From Pseudomonas japonica (GTDB lineage Bacteria > Pseudomonadota > Gammaproteobacteria > Pseudomonadales > Pseudomonadaceae): a DNA stretch of 64,000 nucleotides. Position numbers and translations under genes: made by a program. Within the stretch, counting starts at the first letter, position 1; each line of letters opens with the position of its first letter. The stretch covers positions 62,001 through 126,000 of the forward strand of contig NZ_JAAMQU010000009.1 in NCBI RefSeq assembly GCF_013522925.1, in the 5' to 3' direction. The notes beneath the pieces are model-generated. The model saw only the letters and a program-made list of their open reading frames with translations, searched no databases and had not been told where the DNA came from. Positions 16,326-25,116 of this stretch are shown piece by piece.

Positions 16326-17282
16326 ATGAAGCCTGAAGTGCTGCAACTGAGCGCCATCCTGATTCCCGAAATCCTCGAAGAGCTGAACGCCCACTACACC
16401 GTTCACCGCTATTACGAGCAGGCGGACAAAGCTGAATTCCTCCGGCAGCACGGCGCGAACATCCGTGGCGTGGTCACCGGCGGCCATACCGGGATTACCC
16501 GTGAAGTGATGGAGCAACTGCCAAAGCTTGAAGTGATCGCAGTGAACGGAGTAGGCACCGATGCGGTGGACCTGGCCTATGCCCGGGACCGTGGCATTCA
16601 TGTGACCGCCACCGTGGGCGCCTTGACTGAAGACGTGGCGGACTTGGCCATCGGCCTGCTGATCGCTGCCTGCCGCGGGCTGTGCACGGGTGACCGCTAC
16701 GTGCGCGCCGGCCTGTGGAAAACCACCGCCACACCGCTGGCCCCGCTGCCCTTGGCACGGCAATTCAGCGGCATGCGCGTAGGCATTGTGGGCCTGGGCC
16801 GGGTAGGCCGTGCGGTGGCCACGCGCGCAAGCGCCTTCGGTTGCCCCATCCGCTATACCGACCTGAAGGCAATGGACGATGTGCCCTACACCTTCGTACC
16901 CAACCTGATCGAACTGGCCAGGGAGAGCGACGCGCTGATCGTCGCTGCGGCGGCCGATAACGCTCAGGGCATCATCAATGCTGCCGTGCTCGACGCGCTG
17001 GGCAAGGGCGGTTATCTGATAAACATCGCCCGGGGCAAGCTGGTCAACGAACCCGACCTGGTGGCGGCACTGGTGGAGGGCCGTATCGCCGGTGCCGGGC
17101 TGGACGTGTTCGTGGATGAGCCCGACGTGCCGCCCGCGTTGTTTGGGCAGGAGAACGTGGTGCTGCAACCTCACCGCGCCAGCGCTACGGTGCAAACCCG
17201 AACCCGCATGGGGCGGATGGTGCTGGCCAGCCTGGCCGCCACCTTCGCCGGGCAACTGCCCTCGGCGCGGGTAACGGGCTAG
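16326..17282 (+). CDS. D-2-hydroxyacid dehydrogenase (GhrB-like)
   Basis: 318 residues with the D-isomer 2-hydroxyacid dehydrogenase fold. The NAD(P) loop GLGRVG is at 156-161, and the catalytic residues are R236 (IARGKLV), E265 (VDEPD) and H283 (LQPHRAS). The substrate-loop segment VNGVGTDAVDL lies near 73-83. Relatives reduce glyoxylate, hydroxypyruvate or 2-ketogluconate. An AGGAG site sits before the ATG and the gene follows the SDR by 25 bases, so these genes form a short operon. It may reduce a 2-keto acid or glyoxylate arising from the cleavage product. Its direction in vivo is not evident. Confidence 0.87.
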   Translation: MKPEVLQLSAILIPEILEELNAHYTVHRYYEQADKAEFLRQHGANIRGVVTGGHTGITREVMEQLPKLEVIAVNGVGTDAVDLAYARDRGIHVTATVGALTEDVADLAIGLLIAACRGLCTGDRYVRAGLWKTTATPLAPLPLARQFSGMRVGIVGLGRVGRAVATRASAFGCPIRYTDLKAMDDVPYTFVPNLIELARESDALIVAAAADNAQGIINAAVLDALGKGGYLINIARGKLVNEPDLVAALVEGRIAGAGLDVFVDEPDVPPALFGQENVVLQPHRASATVQTRTRMGRMVLASLAATFAGQLPSARVTG

Positions 17283-17429
17283 GCCGGCTTGCTCCTGCAC
17301 GTTCAGATCTGCGCCTGGCCGTCCACGAACAGCTCGGCGCCGTTCAGGCCGTACCGGATTTTCAGGGAATTCTCCTTACGCCCTCGCATCCATAGGTAAC
17401 GGGCACAGCACCTATCTGGAGGCCAATCG

Positions 17430-17639
17430 ATGAGCACACACTTCAAGGCGGGCGATAACGTGGCGTGGAACTCCCAGGCCGGAGAAACCCATGGCAAGGT
17501 CACCAAGGTGCATGTGAAAGACGTGGAGTTCATGGGCAAACACCGCCCGGCGTCGAAGGATAATCCGCAATACGAAGTAAAGAGCGACAAGACCGGCCAT
17601 AGTGCGATGCACCATGGGGATGCCTTGCGCAAGGTTTGA
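17430..17639 (+). CDS. DUF2945 (HVA1-type) small protein
   Basis: A 69-residue basic, hydrophilic protein with the DUF2945 pattern: FKAGDNVAWNSQAGETHGKV near the start, then KDVEFMGKHRPASKDNPQYEV and a final ALRKV. The domain has a Tudor-like SH3 barrel and unknown function, and occurs widely in proteobacteria and fungi. GGAGG lies seven bases before the ATG. It stands alone between the sugar-acid operon and the secreted protein gene. An opposing frame across the same bases is not credible. Confidence 0.8.
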   Translation: MSTHFKAGDNVAWNSQAGETHGKVTKVHVKDVEFMGKHRPASKDNPQYEVKSDKTGHSAMHHGDALRKV

Positions 17640-17757
17640 AGGTTACTGCATGCCGGCCGCAACTTGCAGGTCGGGGTATGTGAGCTAAGCTGTTGGCCAT
17701 CACGTCTTCAGGCTGCGGTCGACGACACCCTTCAGCGTTCCAAGCCCCGGCCCTGCC

Positions 17758-18936
17758 ATGACCCCACGCCTTACCTTATCGTTGTGCATTCCCTTGTTGT
17801 TCGCCCCCTTCGCAGCCCTGGCTGATGGCATGCTGAGGCCCGGTTGGGGCCCCGTGGCCGAGCAGGCCCTGAACGATATCCGCGCCGCTGCGGTGCAACT
17901 GCCTCCGGGCGACGGCCAAGCCGCGGTAGGGGGCGATACTGCCCGGCCGGCCATCGAAGCCTGGATGACTGGCCGCGGTGGTGCTGGCGCTGGGGATTCG
18001 GACCTCACTGCGCTGTGGCAGGCCAGCGTGGGCAGCGAAGTGGGCAAGGAGAACGGCGCTGACCGGGTGGCCCGTGCTTTCACACTGGGCAATGCCACCT
18101 CGCAACTGGCCAGCAGCGTCTACGGCGGCCCGCCGGGAGCGGCTGCTTACGCCGCCTGGTGGGCCTATCACCAACCCAACGCCACCCCGCTGGAGGCCCT
18201 GCGGGTAGGCGTGATCAGCGCCGCTGCGCTGTGGGACACGCAAAAGGACGCCACTGGCGCCGGCGTTTCGCCTCAGGTTGTACGCCGTACCAGCCTCGCC
18301 GCCGCGCTTGGCGGGCTGGCCATTGCCGCTGCGGGCGGAGATGAGCAGGCGGTGCGGTCGCTGTTTTTCGAATCAGGGGCAGCCGTGCTGTTGCAAGAGG
18401 GCTCCAGGCTGGACTGCCTGTCCGCGACGGTGAAGTGCCAAGGCACGCCCGGCAAGCCTGTGGCTGGGCTGGAACCGGTGGCCGCCTACGAAGGCATGCT
18501 CGAAGCCGGGGGCGCTGGCAATCAAAGCGCTACCCTGCCGCGCCCGGCGGGCAGCCTTGCACTGGAGCGTGGCTATACACTCGGCTGGCATGTACCCGCC
18601 AGCCTGCAAAGCGGCGTACTGTACCCCATGGTGGTATTGACCCACGGCCGCGCCCCAGCCATCGCGCCCGCCGTGCCCGCGGTAGAGCCCGACACGCTGC
18701 CGCCTACCGCAGCTGGGGCCACACGTTACTTGTGCGAGAAACGCGGCGATACCCGGGCCATCTGGGTAGAACCCGGCAATCAGCCGCGCTCGGTGTGCCG
18801 CACCCTTTACCGGATCGACAAAACCACGGCGGTGTTATGGAACGCCCAGCAAAACCCGGAGGCGTGCGAGGCAAAAGCCAAGGCCCAGGTGAAGCGTGAG
18901 CAGGCCAAAGGGTATCAGTGCCGCCCCGGGCAATAA
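17758..18936 (+). CDS. Secreted protein of unknown function with a cysteine-rich C-terminal tail
   Basis: 392 residues that I do not recognise. Residues 1-22 form a Sec signal peptide (positive N-end, hydrophobic LCIPLLFAPFAALAD). The middle (about 40-230) is an Ala/Gly-rich helical domain. The last 70 residues form a separate module with four cysteines, in YLCEKRGD, RSVCRTL, EACEAKAK and YQCRPGQ, and a conserved-looking IWVEPGNQ segment. Two further cysteines near 220-228 (LDCL, VKCQG) suggest disulfides in the periplasm or outside. There is no lipobox. No good ribosome site is visible before the ATG, so the start is less certain. The next gene, 82 bases on, encodes a Tat-exported oxidoreductase, so both products would be extracytoplasmic. 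Confidence 0.6.
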   Translation: MTPRLTLSLCIPLLFAPFAALADGMLRPGWGPVAEQALNDIRAAAVQLPPGDGQAAVGGDTARPAIEAWMTGRGGAGAGDSDLTALWQASVGSEVGKENGADRVARAFTLGNATSQLASSVYGGPPGAAAYAAWWAYHQPNATPLEALRVGVISAAALWDTQKDATGAGVSPQVVRRTSLAAALGGLAIAAAGGDEQAVRSLFFESGAAVLLQEGSRLDCLSATVKCQGTPGKPVAGLEPVAAYEGMLEAGGAGNQSATLPRPAGSLALERGYTLGWHVPASLQSGVLYPMVVLTHGRAPAIAPAVPAVEPDTLPPTAAGATRYLCEKRGDTRAIWVEPGNQPRSVCRTLYRIDKTTAVLWNAQQNPEACEAKAKAQVKREQAKGYQCRPGQ

Positions 18937-19017
18937 CCCGCCTGGTGGCAACTCGGTGAAACCAACGCTTGGCCCGGGCGGTCGACTTTTCAACGTGCCC
19001 GCCAGCGAGACCTTCAC

Positions 19018-20307
19018 ATGAGCGAGAACCCGCCCACGTTCAATCGCCGTACCCTCTGCAAACTCGTCGCCGTGTCCGCCACTGCAGCGGCCGTGGTGCC
19101 ACGGGCCATGGCCGAAACCTTCGCCGCGCCCTCCCCGGTCGATACGGGCAAGGTGGAACAAGGCGCGGTGAAGTTCCCCGCTTGGCGCGGCCCGGCGGAT
19201 ACACCCTCGGCACCGCCCCCCAAGCCCCTGCCGCCGGACCAGCGGGTGGGTTTTGCCATCGTGGGGCTGGGGCGCCTTGCGCTGGAGGAAATCCTTCCGG
19301 CCTTTGGCAAATCCCTCAAGGCCAGGCCGGTGGCGTTGGTGTCTGGCTCCCCGGAGAAATTGCAAACAGTGGCGGCGCAATACGGGATCAAACCTCAAGC
19401 CTGCTACAGCTATGAAGATTTCGACCGCATCCGCGACAACCCGGACGTGAAGGTGGTGTACATCGTGCTGCCCAATGCAATGCACCGGGAATTCTGTGAA
19501 CGGGCGGCGAAGGCCGGCAAGCATGTGCTCACCGAGAAACCCATGTCAGTGTCCTCGAAAGATGGCCAGGCCATGGTGGACGCTTGTCGCAAGGCCGGCG
19601 TGAAGCTGATGGTGGCCTACCGCATTCAGTACGAGCCCTACAACCGCCGGGCCATGACGCTGGTGCGCAGCAAGCAATACGGCCGGCTGGTGGCCTATCA
19701 GGGCATCAACACGCAAACGGTGGCGGCGGATGGCGATCGCCAATGGCGGCACAAGAAGCAGATGGCCGGCGGCGGCTCGCTGGTGGACATTGGCCTGTAC
19801 TGCCTGAATACGGCGCGCTTCATCACCGGCGAGGAGCCGGTGGAAGTGTATGCCAATATCTGGTCCCCGCCCGGCGATCCGCGGTTCGCCGAGGTGGAAG
19901 AAACCGTGCAGTTCACGCTGCGCTTTCCCTCCCACACCGTCGCCAATTGCCTTACCAGTTATGGCGCAAGGGATGACAAGCACCAGCACCTGAACCTTGA
20001 GGGCGCGGCCATCGACATGCCGAATGCGTTCCTCTACGAAGGCCAGCGGATGTCCATCATCGACCGCGACGACGACGCCACCCGCAATGCCGAGCTGACG
20101 CTCCAGCCCAAGGACCAGTTCGCCCAGGAAATCGACCACATGGCCGACTGCGTACTCACCGGGCGCGAACCCTACACGCCGGGAGAGGAAGGCGTGCAAG
20201 ACCACAAGCTGATGGAAGCCATCTATGAAAGTGCCCGCACCGGCCAGCCGGTGAAACTGGCGCCCATCGAAGGCCTGGACCACTTCCGCGGCCCGCCCCT
20301 GGCCTGA
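19018..20307 (+). CDS. Tat-exported Gfo/Idh/MocA oxidoreductase (glucose-fructose oxidoreductase-like)
   Basis: 429 residues. A twin-arginine leader, NRRTLCKLVAVSATAAAVV with RR at 10-11, ends near AMAET and is followed by a proline-rich linker. The Rossmann domain begins VGFAIVGLGRLALEEILP, with GLGRLA at 83-88. The signature EKPMSV follows, then the long C-terminal domain with MVAYRIQYEPYNR and GGGSLVDIGLYCLNTARF. Leader, linker and catalytic domain match the organisation of periplasmic glucose-fructose oxidoreductase, which holds NADP(H) tightly and couples sugar oxidation to sugar reduction. The actual substrates here are unknown. It ends 33 bases before the convergent paaZ. Confidence 0.87.
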   Translation: MSENPPTFNRRTLCKLVAVSATAAAVVPRAMAETFAAPSPVDTGKVEQGAVKFPAWRGPADTPSAPPPKPLPPDQRVGFAIVGLGRLALEEILPAFGKSLKARPVALVSGSPEKLQTVAAQYGIKPQACYSYEDFDRIRDNPDVKVVYIVLPNAMHREFCERAAKAGKHVLTEKPMSVSSKDGQAMVDACRKAGVKLMVAYRIQYEPYNRRAMTLVRSKQYGRLVAYQGINTQTVAADGDRQWRHKKQMAGGGSLVDIGLYCLNTARFITGEEPVEVYANIWSPPGDPRFAEVEETVQFTLRFPSHTVANCLTSYGARDDKHQHLNLEGAAIDMPNAFLYEGQRMSIIDRDDDATRNAELTLQPKDQFAQEIDHMADCVLTGREPYTPGEEGVQDHKLMEAIYESARTGQPVKLAPIEGLDHFRGPPLA

Positions 20308-20315
20308 CCGCAGGA

Positions 20316-20330
20316 GCCGGCAAAGCCGGC
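20316..20330. terminator. GC hairpin between convergent genes (GCCGGC-AAA-GCCGGC)
   Basis: A perfect six-base inverted repeat with a three-base loop lies in the 33-base gap between the Gfo/Idh gene and paaZ. There is no T-tract on either side, so it may be a weak bidirectional terminator, an mRNA-stabilising hairpin or a short REP-like element. Confidence 0.4.
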
Positions 20331-20340
20331 GAACAGGGCC

Positions 20341-22395
20341 TCACCCGCCGCGCTTGAGCACCAGGGTGAGGATGTCGTAGCTGGCGACCATGTCCCCATG
20401 CTGGTTGGTGACGGCCACGTCCCAGGCGACTACTCCCTGTGGCTCGCCCTTGGGGCTTTGCTTGCCTTGGTCGATCTTGCGTTTACAGGTCAGCCGCGCC
20501 TGAATGGTGTCGCCGATGTGTACCGGGTTGATGAAGCGCAGGGCGTCCAGCCCGTAGTTGGCCAGCACTGGCCCGGGGGCGGGCGAGACGAACAGCCCGG
20601 CGGCGGCCGAGAGCACGAAATACCCATGAGCGATGCGCTGCCCGAACTGGGACTCCCTTGCCGCCAGCTCGTCGAAGTGCATGTAGAAGTGATCTCCCGA
20701 CAGGCAACCAAAATTGACGATATCGGCCTCGGTAACCGTGCGCCGGTGAGTGAGCAGTGATTCGCCGATGCGCACGTCCTCGAAATGGCGACGGAACGGG
20801 TGCACCTCGGTTTCGATTACCGTTGCGCCACGCACGTACTCCTGGGTCACCGCCATCAACATGCTGGGCGAGCCCTGCACGGCGGCACGTTGTAGGTAGT
20901 GCTTCACGGCGCGCAGGCCGCCCAGCTCTTCTCCACCGCCGGCACGCCCCGGGCCGCCGTGTTTGAGCATGGGCAAGGGCGAGCCGTGGCCGGTGGATTC
21001 CTGCGCGGCTTCGCGGTCGAGAATATGCAGCCGGCCATGCAGGCGCGCCATGGCGGGCACCACACGCGCCGCAGTGGCCGCGCTGCGGGTCACCAGGGTG
21101 GCCACCAGGCTGCCCTGGCCCCGAGCGGCCAACACAACGGCTTCGTCGATATCGCCGTAACCCATCAGCGTGCTCACCGGGCCAAACGCTTCGATGTCAT
21201 GGGCACCGCCAGGCGCATGGGGATCGCGGCTGAGCAACAGGGTTGGCTGGAAGAACGCGCCCTCGCTGGCGTCCTTCCCTTGCGGCTCAAAGCCTTGGCC
21301 ATTGCCGAACAGCACCGTGCTGCTTTCCAACAGTTGGGCCACACGCTCGCGCACATCCGCCTGCTGCGCATGGGAAGCAAGCGCTCCCATCTTCACGCCA
21401 TCTATTGACGGGTCGCCTACCACCACGCTAGCCAGGCGCTGGCTAAGGCGCTCGGCTACTGCGTCCAGGTGGCGCATGGGCACGATGGCCCGGCGGATCG
21501 CGGTGCACTTCTGCCCGGCCTTGGCGGTCATTTCCCGGGCGACCTCTTTCACGAACAGGTCGAACTCCTCGTCATCGGGAGTCACGTCCGGGGCCAGAAT
21601 GGCGCAGTTGAGCGAATCCGCTTCGGCATTGAAGGCCACCGCGTTACGCACCAGGTTGGGGTTCACCCGTAGCCGCGCGGCCGTGTCCGCCGAGCCGGTG
21701 AAGGTGACGATGTCCTGGCCGTCGAGCAGGTCCAGCAGGTTGCCGGTGCTGCCGATCACCAACTGGAGGCTGCCTTCGGGCAGCAGGCCGGAAGCCTGCA
21801 TCAGGCGCACCGCCGCTTCGGTCAGGTAGCTGGTGGCCGTGGCCGGCTTGACGATGCACGGCATGCCGGCAAGAAAGGTGGGCGCGAACTTTTCCAGCAT
21901 GCCCCAGATGGGGAAGTTGAATGCGTTGATGTGCACGGCCACGCCACCCCGGGGCACCAGGATGTGGGTACCTGCAAAGCGGTTCTGCTTGCCCAGGGGA
22001 ATCGCCGGGGCCTCGTGCATCAGGTTGCCGGAGGGCAATTCCCGTGCCCCTACGCCCGCGTAGCTGAACAACGTGGCGGTACCGCCTTCGATGTCCACCC
22101 AGCTGTCCGCGCGGGTGGCGCCGCAATGGCGGGAAATGGCGTACAGCTGCTCCTTGTACTCGTTGAGGTACAGCGCCACGGCTTTCAGCCGCGCAGCACG
22201 CTGCTGGAAATCCAGGTTCATCAGGCTCGCGTCACCCTTGCCACGCGCGTAATGCACAGCTTCGGCGAAATCGGGGGTTTCTTCGTGGGCATAGGCCACG
22301 GCCTGCCCGTCCACTGCACTACGCAGCAGTTGAGCGGCGTGCTGGCCCAGCCAGCGGTTGGCAATGAAACTCTGCAGCACAGGGGCCTGGGGCAT
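20341..22395 (-). CDS. paaZ: PaaZ, bifunctional oxepin-CoA hydrolase / 3-oxo-5,6-dehydrosuberyl-CoA semialdehyde dehydrogenase
   Basis: 684 residues, the normal length of PaaZ. The N-terminal two-thirds is an aldehyde dehydrogenase domain with [20 protein letters not shown] and [10 protein letters not shown], and the catalytic Cys in [15 protein letters not shown]. The C-terminal 150 residues form an R-specific hydratase (MaoC hot-dog) domain with [12 protein letters not shown] and [10 protein letters not shown]. The hydratase opens the oxepin ring and the dehydrogenase oxidises the semialdehyde. The longer frame to 22518 is rejected: the ATG at 22395 begins [15 protein letters not shown], as in the family. 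It is the last gene of the paa operon, 25 bases after paaE. Confidence 0.95.
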   Translation of the reverse strand: MPQAPVLQSFIANRWLGQHAAQLLRSAVDGQAVAYAHEETPDFAEAVHYARGKGDASLMNLDFQQRAARLKAVALYLNEYKEQLYAISRHCGATRADSWVDIEGGTATLFSYAGVGARELPSGNLMHEAPAIPLGKQNRFAGTHILVPRGGVAVHINAFNFPIWGMLEKFAPTFLAGMPCIVKPATATSYLTEAAVRLMQASGLLPEGSLQLVIGSTGNLLDLLDGQDIVTFTGSADTAARLRVNPNLVRNAVAFNAEADSLNCAILAPDVTPDDEEFDLFVKEVAREMTAKAGQKCTAIRRAIVPMRHLDAVAERLSQRLASVVVGDPSIDGVKMGALASHAQQADVRERVAQLLESSTVLFGNGQGFEPQGKDASEGAFFQPTLLLSRDPHAPGGAHDIEAFGPVSTLMGYGDIDEAVVLAARGQGSLVATLVTRSAATAARVVPAMARLHGRLHILDREAAQESTGHGSPLPMLKHGGPGRAGGGEELGGLRAVKHYLQRAAVQGSPSMLMAVTQEYVRGATVIETEVHPFRRHFEDVRIGESLLTHRRTVTEADIVNFGCLSGDHFYMHFDELAARESQFGQRIAHGYFVLSAAAGLFVSPAPGPVLANYGLDALRFINPVHIGDTIQARLTCKRKIDQGKQSPKGEPQGVVAWDVAVTNQHGDMVASYDILTLVLKRGG

Positions 22396-22420
22396 TGTTG
22401 TTGTTTCTCCAGAGGTGGGT

Positions 22421-23503
22421 TTACAGCTGGTCGAAATCCAGCACCACTTTGTTCGAGAGCGGGAAGCTTTGGCACGACAGCACATAGCCGGCGGCCACTT
22501 CGTAGTCCTCCAGGGCAAAGTTGCTGTCCATTTCCACCTCCCCCTTTAGCACCTTGCACTTGCAGGTGGAGCACACACCGGCGCGGCACGAATACGGCAA
22601 CTCGGCACCCTGCGCGTTGCCAGCGTCCAGAATGCTTTGACGGTTGCGCGGCATGGTGAACGCTACGGCCCGGCCATCGCTGATCACCGTCACTTCGCTG
22701 GTTTCAGCCGCGCTGGCCTGCGCGGCGCGAGCCTGCCGGGCTTCACGCTTGCGCTCATCCCCTTGCGCCGCGAACAGTTCGAAATGAATACGCTCTGGCG
22801 CCATGCCATTGGCCTTGAGCTGCTCGCGCACCGTTTCGGTCAATGCCTGTGGGCCGCAGATAAAGGCCGCGTCCAGGTGCGCGACGTCCAGCCAGCGGGA
22901 GAACAGCTGGCGGCATTTGCCTTCGTCGATGCGGCCGTTGTACAGGTCAATGTCCTGTTGCTCACGGCTGAACACGAAGATCAGGTTCAGGCGATCCAGG
23001 TAGCGATTTTTCAGGTCCTCGAGCGCATCCCGGAACATGGCCGACCCACTGGACCGGTTGCCGTACAGTAGCGTCACGCGGCTGTGGGGCTCACCTTCGA
23101 GGGTGGTTTTCACGATCGACAAAATGGGCGTGATACCACTGCCAGCGGCCACTGCCAGGTAATGGCCATGGCGGGATGGCTCCAGCGGCTGGCCGAAATG
23201 CCCGGCGGGCGGCATCACCTCAAGGGTATGGCCGCATTTGAGGGCCTCGTTGGCATGCACGGAAAACAGCCCACCGGCGACGCGCTTCACCGCTACCCGT
23301 AGCTCGCCGTCATTGGCGCCGCTACAAATGGAATAGGAGCGCAGTACCTGCTCGCCGTCTACCAGGGCGCGCACTACCACGTGCTGGCCGTGGGTGAAGC
23401 GATACTGCTCGCTGAGTTCAGGCGGAATGTCGAACACGATCGACACCGCGTCACGGGTTTCCGGGCGAACCTCACGTATCCGCAGGCTGTGAAACTTGCT
23501 CAT
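22421..23503 (-). CDS. paaE: PaaE, reductase component of phenylacetyl-CoA 1,2-epoxidase
   Basis: 360 residues. An FAD-binding ferredoxin-reductase domain contains RSYSICSG, and AAGSGITPILSIVKT contacts NADPH. A C-terminal plant-type 2Fe-2S ferredoxin domain has the cysteine pattern CRAGVCSTCKCKV plus a later Cys in VLSCQSFPLS. It passes electrons from NADPH to the diiron centre of PaaA. The true start is the ATG at 23503 with GGAG upstream, as the longer frame to 23602 lacks family similarity. It sits 22 bases after paaD in the operon. Confidence 0.95.
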   Translation of the reverse strand: MSKFHSLRIREVRPETRDAVSIVFDIPPELSEQYRFTHGQHVVVRALVDGEQVLRSYSICSGANDGELRVAVKRVAGGLFSVHANEALKCGHTLEVMPPAGHFGQPLEPSRHGHYLAVAAGSGITPILSIVKTTLEGEPHSRVTLLYGNRSSGSAMFRDALEDLKNRYLDRLNLIFVFSREQQDIDLYNGRIDEGKCRQLFSRWLDVAHLDAAFICGPQALTETVREQLKANGMAPERIHFELFAAQGDERKREARQARAAQASAAETSEVTVISDGRAVAFTMPRNRQSILDAGNAQGAELPYSCRAGVCSTCKCKVLKGEVEMDSNFALEDYEVAAGYVLSCQSFPLSNKVVLDFDQL

Positions 23504-23525
23504 GGTTGTTCTCCGTGCGCGCCGC

Positions 23526-24059
23526 TCAAATACACTTGAAGTAATCGAAGGGTTCGCGGCAATCCAGGCAGCGGTAAAGCGCCTTGCACGCCGTGGAGCC
23601 AAACTCGCTCAACCGTTCGGTGTGGGCGGCGCCGCAATGAGGGCAGGCAATCACTGGTGCGGGCCCCAAGAGGCTCCGCTTGCTGGCGCTGCCGCTGGGC
23701 GGAGCGATGCCATAGGCCAACAGCGCCTGGCGGCCAAGCTCGGTGATCCAGTCAGTGGTCCAGGCAGGCGCAAGCCGAGCGGTGATACGCGGCAGCTCGA
23801 ACCCGGCCGCTTCCAGCGCCGCGCGGATATCCGCCTCGATCACTTCAGTGGCCGGGCAGCCCGAATAGGTGGGCGTGATCAGCACCCACACATGGCCGCC
23901 GTCCCAGCCCACCTCCCGCACAATCCCTAGCTGCACCACGCTCACCACCGGCACTTCCGGGTCCATCACGCCATCGAGTACCGCCCAGGCTCGGGCGATG
24001 TCCGCCGCCCCGCCTGCGCGGGCGCCGCGGTCGCTGCCGATCAGCTCACCAGCGCGCAT
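23526..24059 (-). CDS. paaD: PaaD, epoxidase maturation/assembly protein
   Basis: 177 residues. The N-terminal part is a DUF59/MIP18-type domain (WAVLDGVMDPEVPVVSVVQLG, then LITPTYSGCPATEVIEADI), as in iron-sulfur assembly factors. The C-terminal zinc- or cluster-binding part has CPHCGAAH and, later, CKALYRCLDC. PaaD is required for phenylacetyl-CoA epoxidation, probably by maturing iron-containing components. The ATG at 24059 overlaps the end of paaC by 14 bases, indicating translational coupling, with no separate strong ribosome site. Confidence 0.93.
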   Translation of the reverse strand: MRAGELIGSDRGARAGGAADIARAWAVLDGVMDPEVPVVSVVQLGIVREVGWDGGHVWVLITPTYSGCPATEVIEADIRAALEAAGFELPRITARLAPAWTTDWITELGRQALLAYGIAPPSGSASKRSLLGPAPVIACPHCGAAHTERLSEFGSTACKALYRCLDCREPFDYFKCI

Positions 24060-24807
24060 CGGGATACGCCCGTTGCAGGTACTGCATTTCCGCCAGCAAT
24101 GGCCCAAGGTGCTCGGTGTGCAGGCCGTTGCGGCCGCTCAGGTAATTGGGCACTGCGGGGGCCGGCAGCGGCACGGTGGCCTTCTCGCACACCAAGGCCA
24201 CGGTGGCGTTCCAGGCCTCGGCACGCTGGGCCGGGTTGCCAATGATGCCGCTGGCGGCGAGCCGCGCCTGGGCGTCGTCCACTTCGGTCAACTCGAAGGT
24301 GAACCGCCACAAGCGCTCCACCGCCGCGCACATGCGCTGGTGGCTCACCTCGGTGCCGTCGCCCAGGCGCTGCACCCACTCGGCGGAGCGAGTGAGGTGG
24401 TAGGTCACTTCCTTGAGCGCCTTGCCGGCAATCGCGGCGATATGCTCGTCGCGGCTCGCCGCCATGCCGCTCAAGGCCGCGTGGTGCCAGGCGTCGTAGA
24501 AAAACTGCCGGGCCATGGTCACCGCGTAATCGCCGTTGGGCTGCTCCACCAGCAGGAGGTTGCGAAAGCTTCGGTCATCGCGGCGCAAGGCCAGGTCATC
24601 GGCAGTGCGCCCATCGGCCAGCAGCACAACGGCGTATTCATACCAGTTGCGGGCCTGGCCGATCAGGTCCAGCCCCACGTTCATCAGCGCCAGTTCTTCT
24701 TCGATGGCTGGCGCGTGGCCGCACCATTCACACAGCCGCTGGCCCTGGATAAGGGCGCTGTCTCCCAGCCGCAGCAGCCAGTGAATCTTGTCGTCCAAGG
24801 GGTTCAT
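24046..24807 (-). CDS. paaC: PaaC, structural subunit of phenylacetyl-CoA epoxidase
   Basis: 253 residues, almost entirely helical, beginning MNPLDDKIHWLLRLGDSALI, with EELALMNVGLDLIGQARNWY. This is the ferritin-like fold of PaaC, which resembles PaaA but lacks an active diiron site and acts as its scaffold in the PaaABC complex. GAGG lies before the ATG and nine bases separate it from paaB. Length and order match other pseudomonads. Confidence 0.95.
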   Translation of the reverse strand: MNPLDDKIHWLLRLGDSALIQGQRLCEWCGHAPAIEEELALMNVGLDLIGQARNWYEYAVVLLADGRTADDLALRRDDRSFRNLLLVEQPNGDYAVTMARQFFYDAWHHAALSGMAASRDEHIAAIAGKALKEVTYHLTRSAEWVQRLGDGTEVSHQRMCAAVERLWRFTFELTEVDDAQARLAASGIIGNPAQRAEAWNATVALVCEKATVPLPAPAVPNYLSGRNGLHTEHLGPLLAEMQYLQRAYPDARW

Positions 24808-24816
24808 GGCAGCGCC

Positions 24817-25098
24817 TCACATATGGCCGACTTCGGGGGGCAGCTCATAGAAGCTGGCATGGCGATACACCTTGTCGTCCGCCGGGGCGAACAACGGGTC
24901 CTTTTCATCCGGGGACGAGGCGGTGATCAGCGCCGAGGGCACCACCCACAGGCTTACGCCTTCGCTGCGGCGGGTGTACAGCTCGCGAGCGTTCTCGATG
25001 GCCATGCGGTCGTCGGCGGCATGCACGCTGCCCACATGCTTGTGGTTAAGCCCATGCTTGCTGCGCACGAACACTTCGTAGAGGGTCCATTCAGCCAT
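24817..25098 (-). CDS. paaB: PaaB, small subunit of phenylacetyl-CoA epoxidase
   Basis: 93 residues with the PaaB motifs YEVFVRSKHGLNHKHVGSVHA, ENARELYTRR and the C-terminal YRHASFYELPPEV. PaaB bridges PaaAC dimers in the epoxidase complex. A clear GGGAG precedes its ATG, and it lies 18 bases after paaA and 9 before paaC. Confidence 0.95.
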   Translation of the reverse strand: MAEWTLYEVFVRSKHGLNHKHVGSVHAADDRMAIENARELYTRRSEGVSLWVVPSALITASSPDEKDPLFAPADDKVYRHASFYELPPEVGHM

Positions 25099-25116
25099 GG
25101 CGTTCTCCCCTGCCGA

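Noticed and set aside
17303..17662. Minus-strand open frame opposite the DUF2945 gene
   Set aside because: DUF2945 motifs and a good ribosome site support the plus strand; the opposite frame has neither.
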